A stretch of 64,000 nt of DNA from a virus (IMGVR_UViG_3300035701_000008:49587-113586); one strand, 5' to 3'; counted from the first letter of the stretch, positions 25,445 to 32,643 are shown. Program-made: numbers and translations. Notes: generated from the letters alone by a model not told the origin.

Positions 25445-25558
25445 TTAGTCTATACTTGAATAATATTTCCTTCTGTATTGTGAACTCTTGCACGTTGTGC
25501 AACTGCTCACTAAAATTGATAATATTAATATTACCAATAGAGTTTTGTTTTTCTTCAT
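25445..25558 (-). CDS. Predicted tiny lipoprotein
   Basis: 37 residues. Basic N-terminus MKKNK, hydrophobic stretch TLLVILILSILVS, then a lipobox LVSSC with Cys20, followed by a short basic tail (TTCKSSQYRRKYYSSID). After lipid attachment and signal-peptide cleavage only 18 residues remain. In phages such proteins are usually superinfection-exclusion or lysis-timing factors at the envelope; which applies here is unknown. It fits exactly between two neighbours (2 and 14 nt gaps). Confidence 0.7.
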   Translation of the reverse strand: MKKNKTLLVILILSILVSSCTTCKSSQYRRKYYSSID

Positions 25559-25559
25559 T

Positions 25560-25832
25560 TTATTTGTTTTTAAATAGTTGTAAAGTTTCTTTTAATAAAT
25601 CTAATTGTTCAATATTAGTATTACCAAATTTATATTGCTGAATAATAGTTTGTGTAAAGTTCAATACTTCTTCCTCACTATAACCTTGTTGTTCCTTTTC
25701 TAATTCTTTGACTTGTTCAAGAATATTATTTCTTTTAACCCAATAGTTTGCTCTATTAATTAACATAGAATCAAATTCTATGTCTAAATTAAGTAATTGT
25801 TCTGATAACCATTCTACTGCTGTTTGTTTCAT
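25560..25832 (-). CDS. Small helical phage protein
   Basis: ATG at 25,832 (MKQTAVEWLSEQLL...), 90 residues, a start pattern very common in small phage proteins of Bacteroidota. Its C-terminal part (QQGYSEEEVLNFTQT...FKNK) has the same 'YSEEEVLN' and 'FKNK' end as the next gene upstream, pointing to duplication of this part. Function unknown. Confidence 0.65.
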   Translation of the reverse strand: MKQTAVEWLSEQLLNLDIEFDSMLINRANYWVKRNNILEQVKELEKEQQGYSEEEVLNFTQTIIQQYKFGNTNIEQLDLLKETLQLFKNK

Positions 25833-25833
25833 T

Positions 25834-26127
25834 TTATTTGTTTTTAAATTGTTCAAACCATTTTTTAGCTTGTGTTACACTTCCATCACAATCAGCTATT
25901 ATATTTAACACTTCTTCCTCACTATAACTTCTTTCTTGTTGAGCTAACCAATAACCATCAATAAAACATTTTTTATACATCCATTTATTTTCAGAGTATG
26001 GTGCTATGTTTTCTTGAATATAATTTTCAGCAACTTCTTCAAGAGTTGTTTCTTGTTTAGATACTAAAGCAGTACTACCTCTTGTAACAGGGTTGTTTTG
26101 GTCTATTTGTTTAATTGTTTCTTTCAT
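25834..26127 (-). CDS. Small helical phage protein, paralogous C-terminus
   Basis: 97 residues. TTLEEVAENYIQENI and SENKWMYKKCFIDGYWLAQQERSYSEEEVLN fit a family of small phage proteins of Bacteroidota; the C-terminus is shared with the downstream gene. It is preceded by the operator-like cluster at 26,130-26,205. Confidence 0.6.
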   Translation of the reverse strand: MKETIKQIDQNNPVTRGSTALVSKQETTLEEVAENYIQENIAPYSENKWMYKKCFIDGYWLAQQERSYSEEEVLNIIADCDGSVTQAKKWFEQFKNK

Positions 26128-26129
26128 AT

Positions 26130-26205
26130 TATAATGTGATTTTATAGTTAAATTGTCAGGATAAACCTGATATATAGTATATAAATGATACTATAATGTG
26201 ATTTA
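26130..26205. promoter_or_regulatory. Regulatory repeat cluster upstream of a small-gene unit
   Basis: Two direct copies of TATAATGTGATTT (26,130 and 26,192) flank the inverted repeat TCAGG-ATAAA-CCTGA (26,156-26,170). This lies in the 120 bp between the start at 26,127 and the terminator of the upstream gene. It resembles a set of protein-binding sites; no clear -33/-7 pair is seen. Confidence 0.45.
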
Positions 26206-26206
26206 T

Positions 26207-26237
26207 AAAAGAATAAGGGCTCCACAACAGAGCCCTT
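26207..26237 (-). terminator. Intrinsic terminator
   Basis: Minus strand AAGGGCTC-7 nt-GAGCCCTT followed by ATTCTTTTAT; eight-base-pair stem. Ends the 48-residue gene at 26,250. Confidence 0.8.
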
Positions 26238-26249
26238 CAATTCCCCTCC

Positions 26250-26396
26250 TTAATAACCCAACTGTTGTAGTTGGTCTATATTGGCTTCTACAATATACAC
26301 ACTTTGTGCTATTGTACATGTAAATGCAATTGACATTGCAAATGCTAATTTTCTGAAATGCCAGAAATCTACTGGACTTAAACTGATTGTTTTCAT
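26250..26396 (-). CDS. Small protein with hydrophobic centre
   Basis: 48 residues: MKTISLSPVDFWHFRKLAFAM, then SIAFTCTIAQSVYIVEANID and QLQQLGY. A basic N-terminus and a moderately hydrophobic centre could be a weak membrane segment or signal peptide. It stands alone between two terminators, directly downstream of the tmRNA unit, so it has its own expression control. Not recognised. Confidence 0.6.
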   Translation of the reverse strand: MKTISLSPVDFWHFRKLAFAMSIAFTCTIAQSVYIVEANIDQLQQLGY

Positions 26397-26424
26397 TGTT
26401 ATTTAGTTATTAAGGAATTACAAA

Positions 26425-26452
26425 ATAAAAAAGCCTCTAGGCAAGTAGAGGC
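26425..26452 (-). terminator. Intrinsic terminator of the tmRNA unit
   Basis: Minus strand GCCTCTA-6 nt-TAGAGGC followed by TTTTTTATTTT. Ends the non-coding unit that starts at the promoter at 27,230-27,261. Confidence 0.85.
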
Positions 26453-26681
26453 TTTAGTCGAGAGTTTATTCATTGCAACTCACAAGTGTTCCCTATCCAC
26501 AGAGACCATAGATTACAAGTTTAATGTGGATGTAATACCACGATTATTGAGATTGGCACTAGTAAAACCCAAACCATAAAGTACTCAACTCCTTCTCTGC
26601 GTGGAAAGGACTTAACATTCATGAGAAGCCAAATTTCTCTAATGTCTGTTGCTGTACATATTTGACATCAAGCAACTGCTG
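26453..26681 (-). ncRNA. Structured 3' trailer of the tmRNA transcript, unknown class
   Basis: 229 nt with no credible reading frame between the tmRNA 3' end and the terminator. On the minus strand a long stem is visible: GACATT and AGAGAA pair with TTCTC and AATGTT, and the trailer ends with a GAGTT/AACTC hairpin just before the terminator. It may be only a processed trailer or a separate small RNA. I do not recognise a known family. Confidence 0.4.
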
Positions 26682-27003
26682 TGGAGGTGGGGAGAGTCGA
26701 ACTCCCGTCCAAACTACTTTCATTAATACAATTTATACAGCTTATGGGGTCAAGCTCAGCTCAACGATTCCACCACTCTGTTTAATCTTACTACAGAGAA
26801 GAATAATTAATTTAGGCTGCTACAGCAACTTCTTCTCTAATTAAAGAGAATACTCTGTTCATGTTAGCTACTACTTGTGCGTTATCTCCTAGAGACACTA
26901 CACGACTTGTGTTTTTGCCATTTAATCTATTCACCTTAGTTTACAGTTATCTCTCTGGCTGATTGTACTAACTATTGGTAACCTGTCAAATCCAGTCACC
27001 CCC
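26682..27003 (-). ncRNA. ssrA: Transfer-messenger RNA (tmRNA)
   Basis: 322 nt. 5' end (minus strand) GGGGGTGACTGGATTTGACA is the tmRNA signature; the 3' end has GGACGGGAGTTCGACTCTCC (T arm) then CACCTCC and discriminator A. GGGGGTG pairs with CACCTCC and gives a G3-U70 wobble pair, the identity element for alanyl-tRNA synthetase. CCA is not encoded (ACAG follows). The inner part has an open tag frame ending in TAA (26,812-26,814). tmRNA rescues stalled ribosomes with SmpB and tags nascent proteins; SmpB would come from the host. Some phages carry tmRNA, but it is uncommon. Confidence 0.93.
26812..26889 (-). other. Tag-peptide reading frame inside the tmRNA
   Basis: If translation resumes at GGA (26,887-26,889) the tag is 25 residues: it begins GDNAQVVANM, continues NRVFSL, and ends IREEVAVAA. 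The GGA start is inferred from the 'GEN-' type of Bacteroidota tags and the upstream TAGTGTCTCTA. The frame stays open further upstream, as far as GGC in AATGGC, so an even longer tag is possible. Usual tags are about 8-20 residues and end ALAA. The final AA needed for ClpXP-type recognition is present. Confidence 0.7.
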
Positions 27004-27229
27004 ATTATGTTTTGTATCACTCTAGTGAGTTTAAAACTGACTACACTGATATGAAACATAATATGCATAATATAGGTAAGTTCAATGATACGCAGCACAT
27101 ACATTGACTATTTAAACTGATGTGTGGCGCTTATAGTCCCCAGTGATTATACAAAATTATAACCAAGTCACTTACTGTCCTTCAAGAGAGTATCCTAATA
27201 ATACTCCAAGTTATAATTTAATATCTCTG
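27004..27229 (-). ncRNA. Structured 5' leader of the tmRNA transcript
   Basis: About 220 nt between the promoter and the mature tmRNA 5' end, without a credible gene. Its first 66 nt (27,154-27,219) form a domain closed by a perfect 10-bp stem, AAATTATAAC/GTTATAATTT, with an inner GAGTAT-TATTAGG-ATACTC hairpin. A leader this long is unusual for tmRNA. It must be cut by the host (RNase P or others) or have its own role. Confidence 0.45.
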
Positions 27230-27261
27230 CAAATATAATTTACAGGGATAAATAAAACAAA
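27230..27261 (-). promoter_or_regulatory. Bacteroidota-type promoter for the tmRNA unit
   Basis: Minus strand TTTG (27,258-27,261), 20-nt spacer, TATATTTG (27,230-27,237): a full consensus match, 12 nt after the VWA gene stop. An imperfect dyad CTGTAAAT/ATTTGCAG covers the -7 element. Confidence 0.8.
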
Positions 27262-27273
27262 CAAAACAATCAA

Positions 27274-28668
27274 TTATATTTTAATCTCTTGTTCACCTAC
27301 ACCTTCTGTATAGCTGTACACTCTGTCTTCACAAGTCACCTTAATCTGTTTACCACCTGTAGCAAGACATAAATCTCTCAATTCATCATTAAATTCTATC
27401 AATGATACAGCATTCACCTTATAAGGGAATTCATCTGTATTGATTCTATCTTGACCATCGTTCAAAATTAATATCTCTGGTTTCTCATGTGATAGGTCAA
27501 TATCAAGATTACATAATCTACCACTAGATATCTCATCAGAAATACGTTCAACCATAGCAGCAACAGCTGTTTCTCCACCATTAGGTTCATTAGAGAATGT
27601 TTGCCAAAATTTAATTACATCCTCTTTGTTCTTAATGTGTTGAAATTCTAATTGGTCTGGATCATGAACAAAATAACTAAAGAACACCTCAGCTTCTCCC
27701 TTCATTACATACCTGAATCTGTCTATTAATATAGCATTCACCCAAGTTTGTTTACTATCCTCCCACATAGAACCAGAGAAATCTAGAATGATGATGATCT
27801 TTTGAATCTGTTCTTTTCTATCAACTGGTACATTAACTGTCAAATCTTTAGTTAAGAACTTAGTTCTGAAGTTAGGGAACATCTTTTGATAAAGATCCAT
27901 CATATGCATTTGAGCATAGTCTCTCATAATCATCTTAGAATACTCATCAGAATTAGCCACTATCTTTTCAGATATTTCCTTTTCCACTTTGAACTCACTA
28001 CCAAACTTACCAACAAGAGACAAATGGTTCATAATCTCCATCTTTTTATCTCTACTTCTATCATTTAGTTCTAGTTGTTCATTGATGTCTGGATCAGCAT
28101 ATATTTTTCTGTCAAAATCTAATCCTTTCTTGAGATCTAGCTCATCATCTTCTTGTCTTTCACCATCTGAGTCTTCATTCTTACTTGCTAATTTCAAATA
28201 AATAGCAACAGCTTGTTCAAGAGGTGTAAATCCAGGAATGTATTGCCCATAGATAGAATCAATCAATGGTTTCTTTCTATCATATTGTGCTCTATCTTTA
28301 TCAGTGAGTGAATCAACATCTAGATATTTATCATCCAGATAATTAGGTTCTTCGATCATCTTGAAATAACATGCACGTGCTAACTCTTTGATCATATCAA
28401 TACTCTCTTGACTCTTGACATATCTAAGTTTCTTCTTTATCTCAGTGGATGTTGGTGTAATGTAATTAACTGGATCTTTAACAAATAAGTTGCTATCATC
28501 ATCCTCATCAACCTCTTTAATAAATGAATATGTAGACCAGCTATTTTTAGACCAACTACCACCACCATACTTACTCTTCCAACTTCCTACACTCTTTTTG
28601 GGAGTGTAGGTTGGAGTATAATAATCACCATAGTAATCATCATCAATGTTATCAAATAATGTTCTCAT
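27274..28668 (-). CDS. VWA-domain protein (MoxR partner)
   Basis: 464 residues. N-terminal 60 residues are Tyr/Ser/Gly rich and likely disordered. The middle is helical and charged. The C-terminal VWA domain has the MIDAS motif ILDFSGSMW (294-302), NGGETAVAA (Thr of MIDAS) and LNDGQDRI (Asp). Its start overlaps the stop of the MoxR-like ATPase gene (TAATG at 28,668). MoxR/VWA pairs act as chaperone-like complexes that remodel proteins or insert metals. They recur in crAss-like phages; the target is unknown. Confidence 0.8.
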   Translation of the reverse strand: MRTLFDNIDDDYYGDYYTPTYTPKKSVGSWKSKYGGGSWSKNSWSTYSFIKEVDEDDDSNLFVKDPVNYITPTSTEIKKKLRYVKSQESIDMIKELARACYFKMIEEPNYLDDKYLDVDSLTDKDRAQYDRKKPLIDSIYGQYIPGFTPLEQAVAIYLKLASKNEDSDGERQEDDELDLKKGLDFDRKIYADPDINEQLELNDRSRDKKMEIMNHLSLVGKFGSEFKVEKEISEKIVANSDEYSKMIMRDYAQMHMMDLYQKMFPNFRTKFLTKDLTVNVPVDRKEQIQKIIIILDFSGSMWEDSKQTWVNAILIDRFRYVMKGEAEVFFSYFVHDPDQLEFQHIKNKEDVIKFWQTFSNEPNGGETAVAAMVERISDEISSGRLCNLDIDLSHEKPEILILNDGQDRINTDEFPYKVNAVSLIEFNDELRDLCLATGGKQIKVTCEDRVYSYTEGVGEQEIKI

Positions 28669-29978
28669 TAGATAAATGCATTTATGGTTAGATTTTTATC
28701 AAATTTGGTTTTAGCTTGTGTAGCACTCTTAACTAATTGTGAATGTATGTGTGCTATATCATCACCTACAGTGAGGCCTTTGATGTCTGTAAGTTGTTTG
28801 TTAAGATCACCAATTGCATCTTTGTACATCTTCTCATCCTCTCTTGTTACCAATGGTAGGTGATTTAGTGTCTCAATACTATAAGTGATAGCTGCAGATA
28901 AGTCTCTAAACTTAATTGTAGCTTCGAACTTCTTAATCACTTCAGCAATCAATGCTGGTTTCTTAGCAAACTCTGCAATGAAACCTAATGAATCTGGACC
29001 ACATTGATCATACACTGAATAAGCTGTTACAGCTACACGTGGACTAATTGTAATACCATTCTTAGCATACTCTTGTAACAAGTATGGAATCACTGGATCT
29101 ACATTATCTACACCAAACTTACTTTCTAGTAATCTGTTATAGGATATTTCTGTGTAGTTATCCCATACAACATTCAATTCTAAAGGAAATCTCTCCATCA
29201 ATGCTTTTAATGACATATTCTTAGAGAATTCATCACGAGTTCTATTTGTACAACAAATGATGAACTTAGTAGCAATAGGAAATATCTGTGTACCATTTCT
29301 GAATACACCTGATGATAAAATATCCTTCAATTGCTCTAGAATAAAATCTGGTGCATCGAACAACTCTTCGAACACTACATATTCATGGTTCATGAAAGAA
29401 TTCTCTACAAGATATTCTATCTTACCTGTTTTCTCGAATGTTGGTATATCAAGACCACCAAACAATCTGTCTGTTGTCATACCTGTACCCATTGTAATAA
29501 TGTAAGGAGTGATTCCTTTAGATTGAAGAAAATCAAGTGTTATTTCTGATTTTCCATGACCCCCTGCGCCATATAAAACTACATTCTTACCTGTTTGAAA
29601 TCCTACATTAAGAATGTTAACTGTTTTGTCCATAAATACGAACTTCTCTGATACTGGATTTGCTTTTGCTGATCTCTTTGCTGTTGTTTTCATTTTTCTT
29701 TCTGTTATTAGGTTGTTGTTTAATTTAATTTGTTCTAAAATTTCTTCGATTATTATTTCTTCTTCTTTGAGAATACATTGTGATGGTCTAAATGTCCAAT
29801 CATTTATACGAAATTGTTGGTTAGATTCAATACTACTATTACATCCATCAGGAACATCTTGTCCCATGAAACGATCCATTTTATTGTAACTATTCCAATG
29901 TTTTGGTACATGAGCAATAGTATCCCAAAGACCATCTCTTTTGAATTCTTCCTCTGTCTTAAATCTATATTTACTCAT
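28668..29978 (-). CDS. MoxR-type AAA+ ATPase
   Basis: 436 residues. Walker A LYGAGGHGKSE (134-144), pore/helix-2 insertion region TMGTGMTTDRLFGGLD (161-176), Walker B YVVFEELFDAPD (199-210) and sensor 1 KFIICCTNRTRDEF, then Arg-finger-like MERFPLE. This is the MoxR/RavA layout. It should form a hexamer working on or through the VWA protein encoded just downstream. N-terminal ~100 residues are a separate domain with no recognised family. Confidence 0.85.
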   Translation of the reverse strand: MSKYRFKTEEEFKRDGLWDTIAHVPKHWNSYNKMDRFMGQDVPDGCNSSIESNQQFRINDWTFRPSQCILKEEEIIIEEILEQIKLNNNLITERKMKTTAKRSAKANPVSEKFVFMDKTVNILNVGFQTGKNVVLYGAGGHGKSEITLDFLQSKGITPYIITMGTGMTTDRLFGGLDIPTFEKTGKIEYLVENSFMNHEYVVFEELFDAPDFILEQLKDILSSGVFRNGTQIFPIATKFIICCTNRTRDEFSKNMSLKALMERFPLELNVVWDNYTEISYNRLLESKFGVDNVDPVIPYLLQEYAKNGITISPRVAVTAYSVYDQCGPDSLGFIAEFAKKPALIAEVIKKFEATIKFRDLSAAITYSIETLNHLPLVTREDEKMYKDAIGDLNKQLTDIKGLTVGDDIAHIHSQLVKSATQAKTKFDKNLTINAFI

Positions 29979-29988
29979 AGCTTTTATA

Positions 29989-30015
29989 TAAAAAGAGAGC
30001 CATTACAGCTCTCTT
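29989..30015 (-). terminator. Intrinsic terminator before the MoxR gene
   Basis: Minus strand AAGAGAGC-7 nt-GCTCTCTT then TTTATAT. It lies between the 145-residue gene and the MoxR ATPase start, so read-through or a separate promoter is needed downstream. Confidence 0.75.
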
Positions 30016-30020
30016 ATTAA

Positions 30021-30458
30021 TTAGTCTTCATCTTCTTCAATTCTTCTTCTGATGAATTCATCTAATGCATCTTTGATCTCTTTAGGAAGATCTTCTCCAT
30101 TGATAGTGGAAACATCATGACCCATAGATTTAATCTTATCTAATAGTTCACCAGCACCACCACCAATCTTAAGTTCTGCATATTGACGCATTGCATTTTC
30201 TTCCATTTCTTCTATCCTACTTTTAAGATAGAATCCTGCAAGGATAACCAATTGAGAATAACTATACTCATTCAATGCAGCTTCTACAAGCTTGCTTGTT
30301 TGACAGTCTAGTATTTTCTCATTCACTGTGTCCACTTTAAGATTAAAGATAATATCTTTGGTCTTATCGTTTAACTCATCTAAATAGGCTTGATTTACGC
30401 CTAAAGCTTTGTTGATCTTTGTTTCTTCGTGATCAAATGTAAAAATTGTTGCATTCAT
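30021..30458 (-). CDS. Hypothetical helical protein
   Basis: 145 residues. LVEAALNEYSYSQLVILAGFYLKSRIEEMEENAMRQYAEL is one long helix with a hydrophobic patch; the C-terminus is Asp/Glu/Arg rich (FIRRRIEEDED). It lies between a recurrent leader motif and a strong terminator, so it may be well expressed. Not recognised. Confidence 0.6.
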   Translation of the reverse strand: MNATIFTFDHEETKINKALGVNQAYLDELNDKTKDIIFNLKVDTVNEKILDCQTSKLVEAALNEYSYSQLVILAGFYLKSRIEEMEENAMRQYAELKIGGGAGELLDKIKSMGHDVSTINGEDLPKEIKDALDEFIRRRIEEDED

Positions 30459-30470
30459 GTTATTAAGGAT

Positions 30471-30626
30471 TTATTGTTCTATTGTTTGTCTTGTATTTAT
30501 TATCTTTTCTCTTATAATTCCTTTTCTGAAATTATATAACACTTCAATTATCAACCTTCTAGCTTTAATTGCTTTAAATCTATCTGTTGATCCTACCAAT
30601 GTACCTTTATACACCCTACGTCTCAT
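30471..30626 (-). CDS. Small very basic protein
   Basis: 51 residues (MRRRVYKGTLVGSTDRFKAIKARRL...). Net charge strongly positive, suggesting RNA or DNA binding. ATGA overlap with the upstream membrane protein supports it. Not recognised. Confidence 0.6.
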   Translation of the reverse strand: MRRRVYKGTLVGSTDRFKAIKARRLIIEVLYNFRKGIIREKIINTRQTIEQ

Positions 30627-30853
30627 ATCAATTTAATAACAGCTAGTATTATATCAATTACTATGATTGCAGAAAAACAAAATACAAGAATCCTATTTGT
30701 TTTAGACAAATGTTCATTATGTTTTTCTAGCAGTTCTACTCTTAGTTCTTTTAGACTAATAAGTCTATCAGATGTTTCTAAGCATCTCTGTTGAGCTTCT
30801 ATCAATTTTGTTAGTTGATCGAATGTTTCTTCAATTCCTCTTTGTTTTTGCAT
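30623..30853 (-). CDS. Coiled-coil, tail-anchored membrane protein
   Basis: 76 residues. Coiled coil up to about residue 52 (FDQLTKLIEAQQRCLETSD, LISLKELRVELLEK), then a C-terminal membrane segment (ILVFCFSAIIVIDIILAVI, 54-72). Shape resembles holin/antiholin or spanin-like small proteins, but no family is clear. It starts a cluster of three small membrane proteins (30,623-31,435). Confidence 0.6.
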   Translation of the reverse strand: MQKQRGIEETFDQLTKLIEAQQRCLETSDRLISLKELRVELLEKHNEHLSKTNRILVFCFSAIIVIDIILAVIKLI

Positions 30854-30864
30854 ATTATTTTATA

Positions 30865-31029
30865 TTAGTTTTTACTTATCATCATACCAATAAGAATTGG
30901 TAATACTAAAGGACTGAACACAAGACATACATAATGTCTAAACTCTAGATCATCTATATGCTTATAAGACTCAATAAAAATTCCTACCATAACTAAATAT
31001 GATAGGAATATATATAATGTGATTATCAT
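30865..31029 (-). CDS. Small two-segment membrane protein
   Basis: 54 residues: TLYIFLSYLVMVGIFIE and VFSPLVLPILIGMMI are two membrane spans linked by a charged loop (SYKHIDDLEFRHY). ATGA overlap with the upstream coiled-coil gene. Holin-like size and topology, not otherwise supported. Confidence 0.6.
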   Translation of the reverse strand: MIITLYIFLSYLVMVGIFIESYKHIDDLEFRHYVCLVFSPLVLPILIGMMISKN

Positions 31030-31217
31030 AATCCAATAAGATCATCAAAACAACTCTCTAACAAATCTGTTAGCTTTTGTCTCTCGTGTAACAATACATC
31101 TATTTGTTCTTCTATCTCATGGATGTTTGTGTCATCATGAGCATCTCTAAGGCTATCTAATGAATGTATTTCATTTTTGATAACTTGTAACCTCTGTTCA
31201 ATAATTTCTGTTTTCAT
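31026..31217 (-). CDS. Small coiled-coil protein
   Basis: 63 residues, one long acidic helix pair (EQRLQVIKNEIHSLDSLRDAH and EIEEQIDVLLHERQKLTDLLE). Could form an adaptor with the adjacent membrane proteins. Not recognised. Confidence 0.55.
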   Translation of the reverse strand: MKTEIIEQRLQVIKNEIHSLDSLRDAHDDTNIHEIEEQIDVLLHERQKLTDLLESCFDDLIGL

Positions 31218-31231
31218 TGTTATATTTGTTA

Positions 31232-31435
31232 TTAAGAATTAAAATTGTTATCAAGATCATTTCCAATTATAGCACTTGGTATCCAACCAAATGTCATCAT
31301 AAAGAATAACATTGCACCATGTGTCATGCATTGTTTGTACGTTACATCAGATAATAAATATCCAATAAGACCGAAAGACATCCATGTAAGGAGTAGTGAA
31401 GCTATTACAGCTAACATAATTTTTGTTGATTTCAT
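31232..31435 (-). CDS. Small two-segment membrane protein
   Basis: 67 residues. MLAVIASLLLTWMSFGLIGYLL and THGAMLFFMMTFGWIPSAII are membrane spans; the N-terminus is basic (MKSTK). Possible holin-like or exclusion protein; position among small membrane genes is the only hint. Preceded by a recurrent TCCTTAATAA leader motif. Confidence 0.6.
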   Translation of the reverse strand: MKSTKIMLAVIASLLLTWMSFGLIGYLLSDVTYKQCMTHGAMLFFMMTFGWIPSAIIGNDLDNNFNS

Positions 31436-31451
31436 AATTATTAAGGATTTG

Positions 31452-31661
31452 TTATTTTATATAAATACTACAATGACTGAATTCTTGTTCTTTTATAATC
31501 CAGTCAACATCTATTACTGAACAATTATGAATTACACCTTTATGTGTAACATCAAAATTGTTATCTCCTTTAACTGGAAGTGCAGGTAATAGTATTTCTA
31601 ATTGATCTATTTCAGGAAATTCACCTCCCATATCTATTAAGAAGCATTTGATTAAATTCAT
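31452..31661 (-). CDS. Hypothetical protein
   Basis: 69 residues, ILLPALPVKGDNNFDVTHKGVIHNCSVIDVDWII; short beta-type core. Preceded by the recurrent leader motif. Not recognised. Confidence 0.5.
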   Translation of the reverse strand: MNLIKCFLIDMGGEFPEIDQLEILLPALPVKGDNNFDVTHKGVIHNCSVIDVDWIIKEQEFSHCSIYIK

Positions 31662-31689
31662 TTTGTTTGTTATTAAGGAGTTTAATTAA

Positions 31690-32016
31690 TTATTGAACAA
31701 CATTAAAATGTATTCTTTTAGGAAATATCCCATCAAATACAAATTTAGTTACATTACATAACCACACAGGAGTAAATCCTAAATGATAAATGCATCCATT
31801 TGGTGGTGTTTGTATTATTCTTTTAAGAGTTTCAAATCCATCAGGACATTCTTTGTCTGTTGATAGATCTATTGACACTGTGTCACCATTGTTTGATAGA
31901 TGGTCTAATAATGTATCAGCACCACCAACCATTTGTAATTCTGCTTTTGTTCCTGTCCATTCTGGTAAATCTATATACCAATTGTTGTTTTCTTTGTTAA
32001 AACGGTAATTCTTCAT
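31690..32016 (-). CDS. DUF6717-like protein
   Basis: 108 residues. YRFNKENNNWYIDLPEWTGTKAELQMVGGADTLLDHLSN matches the pattern 'YRFYKE...WYIDLPEWxGSKAxLxMVAGADxLLD' (DUF6717 as recalled), found in bacteria and phages of Bacteroidota. The C-terminal half is strand-rich. Function unknown. Confidence 0.65.
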   Translation of the reverse strand: MKNYRFNKENNNWYIDLPEWTGTKAELQMVGGADTLLDHLSNNGDTVSIDLSTDKECPDGFETLKRIIQTPPNGCIYHLGFTPVWLCNVTKFVFDGIFPKRIHFNVVQ

Positions 32017-32200
32017 CTGTTTGTCTGTATTTATTATTTAATATTTCGTCTGCCATTTCTATAATCTCAAACTCTTGTTGTTGCACTGTATCCAAGAGTT
32101 CAAGACATAGATTGTATTGTCCTAGATAATATTCCCAATTGCTTGCATTATCTTTTAGATAGTTAAGCTCTTCTAGCTTTGATTGTAATATTTCTAACAT
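31997..32200 (-). CDS. Small helical protein, paralogue at 33,301
   Basis: 67 residues. KLEELNYLKDNASNWEYYLGQYNLCLELLD closely parallels KLKEIDNILLSDNILDYEYFLGQRDIVLELLS of the gene at 33,301-33,441. Function unknown; overlaps the downstream gene by 20 nt. Confidence 0.55.
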   Translation of the reverse strand: MLEILQSKLEELNYLKDNASNWEYYLGQYNLCLELLDTVQQQEFEIIEMADEILNNKYRQTDEELPF

Positions 32201-32643
32201 GATTGTGTATTTAATTCAGAGATTCTTCTCTGCCATATTTCTCTAAATCCTTCTATTTCATCAGATGTAAACCACATGCTGTCTGTATGTAATACATTCT
32301 TACCAACCCACCAAGAATAATGATAATGCTTGTTATACATATCACTAATCTCTTCATGTTTGTACATAGCAAGATCACTATTATGCATAGACCATTCATC
32401 AATATACCAATCTTCATCATCATGATAACTTTCATAATAATCATCATCATCATAATAATAAGTTTGTGGACTATATTGATCAAACACTGTTTCTTCAAGA
32501 ATGTAATAGTTATCTATACCATCATAGTTAATAAGATCATCTAAGAACTTATCAGCATCTTCTCTATTGAGAAACATCTTTCTATTGTGCGAAGCATAAT
32601 AATCATCTGTATAATGTCTCCAATGTGCTGTAAATATCTTCAT
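32194..32643 (-). CDS. Hypothetical Tyr/Asp-rich protein
   Basis: 149 residues with unusual composition: YYYDDDDYYESYHDDEDWYIDEW in the middle (Tyr/Asp/Trp) flanked by regular alpha/beta segments. HYSWWVGKNVLHTDSMWFTSDEIEGFREIW ends the protein. Acidic aromatic stretches can mimic DNA; this is speculation. Confidence 0.55.
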   Translation of the reverse strand: MKIFTAHWRHYTDDYYASHNRKMFLNREDADKFLDDLINYDGIDNYYILEETVFDQYSPQTYYYDDDDYYESYHDDEDWYIDEWSMHNSDLAMYKHEEISDMYNKHYHYSWWVGKNVLHTDSMWFTSDEIEGFREIWQRRISELNTQSC

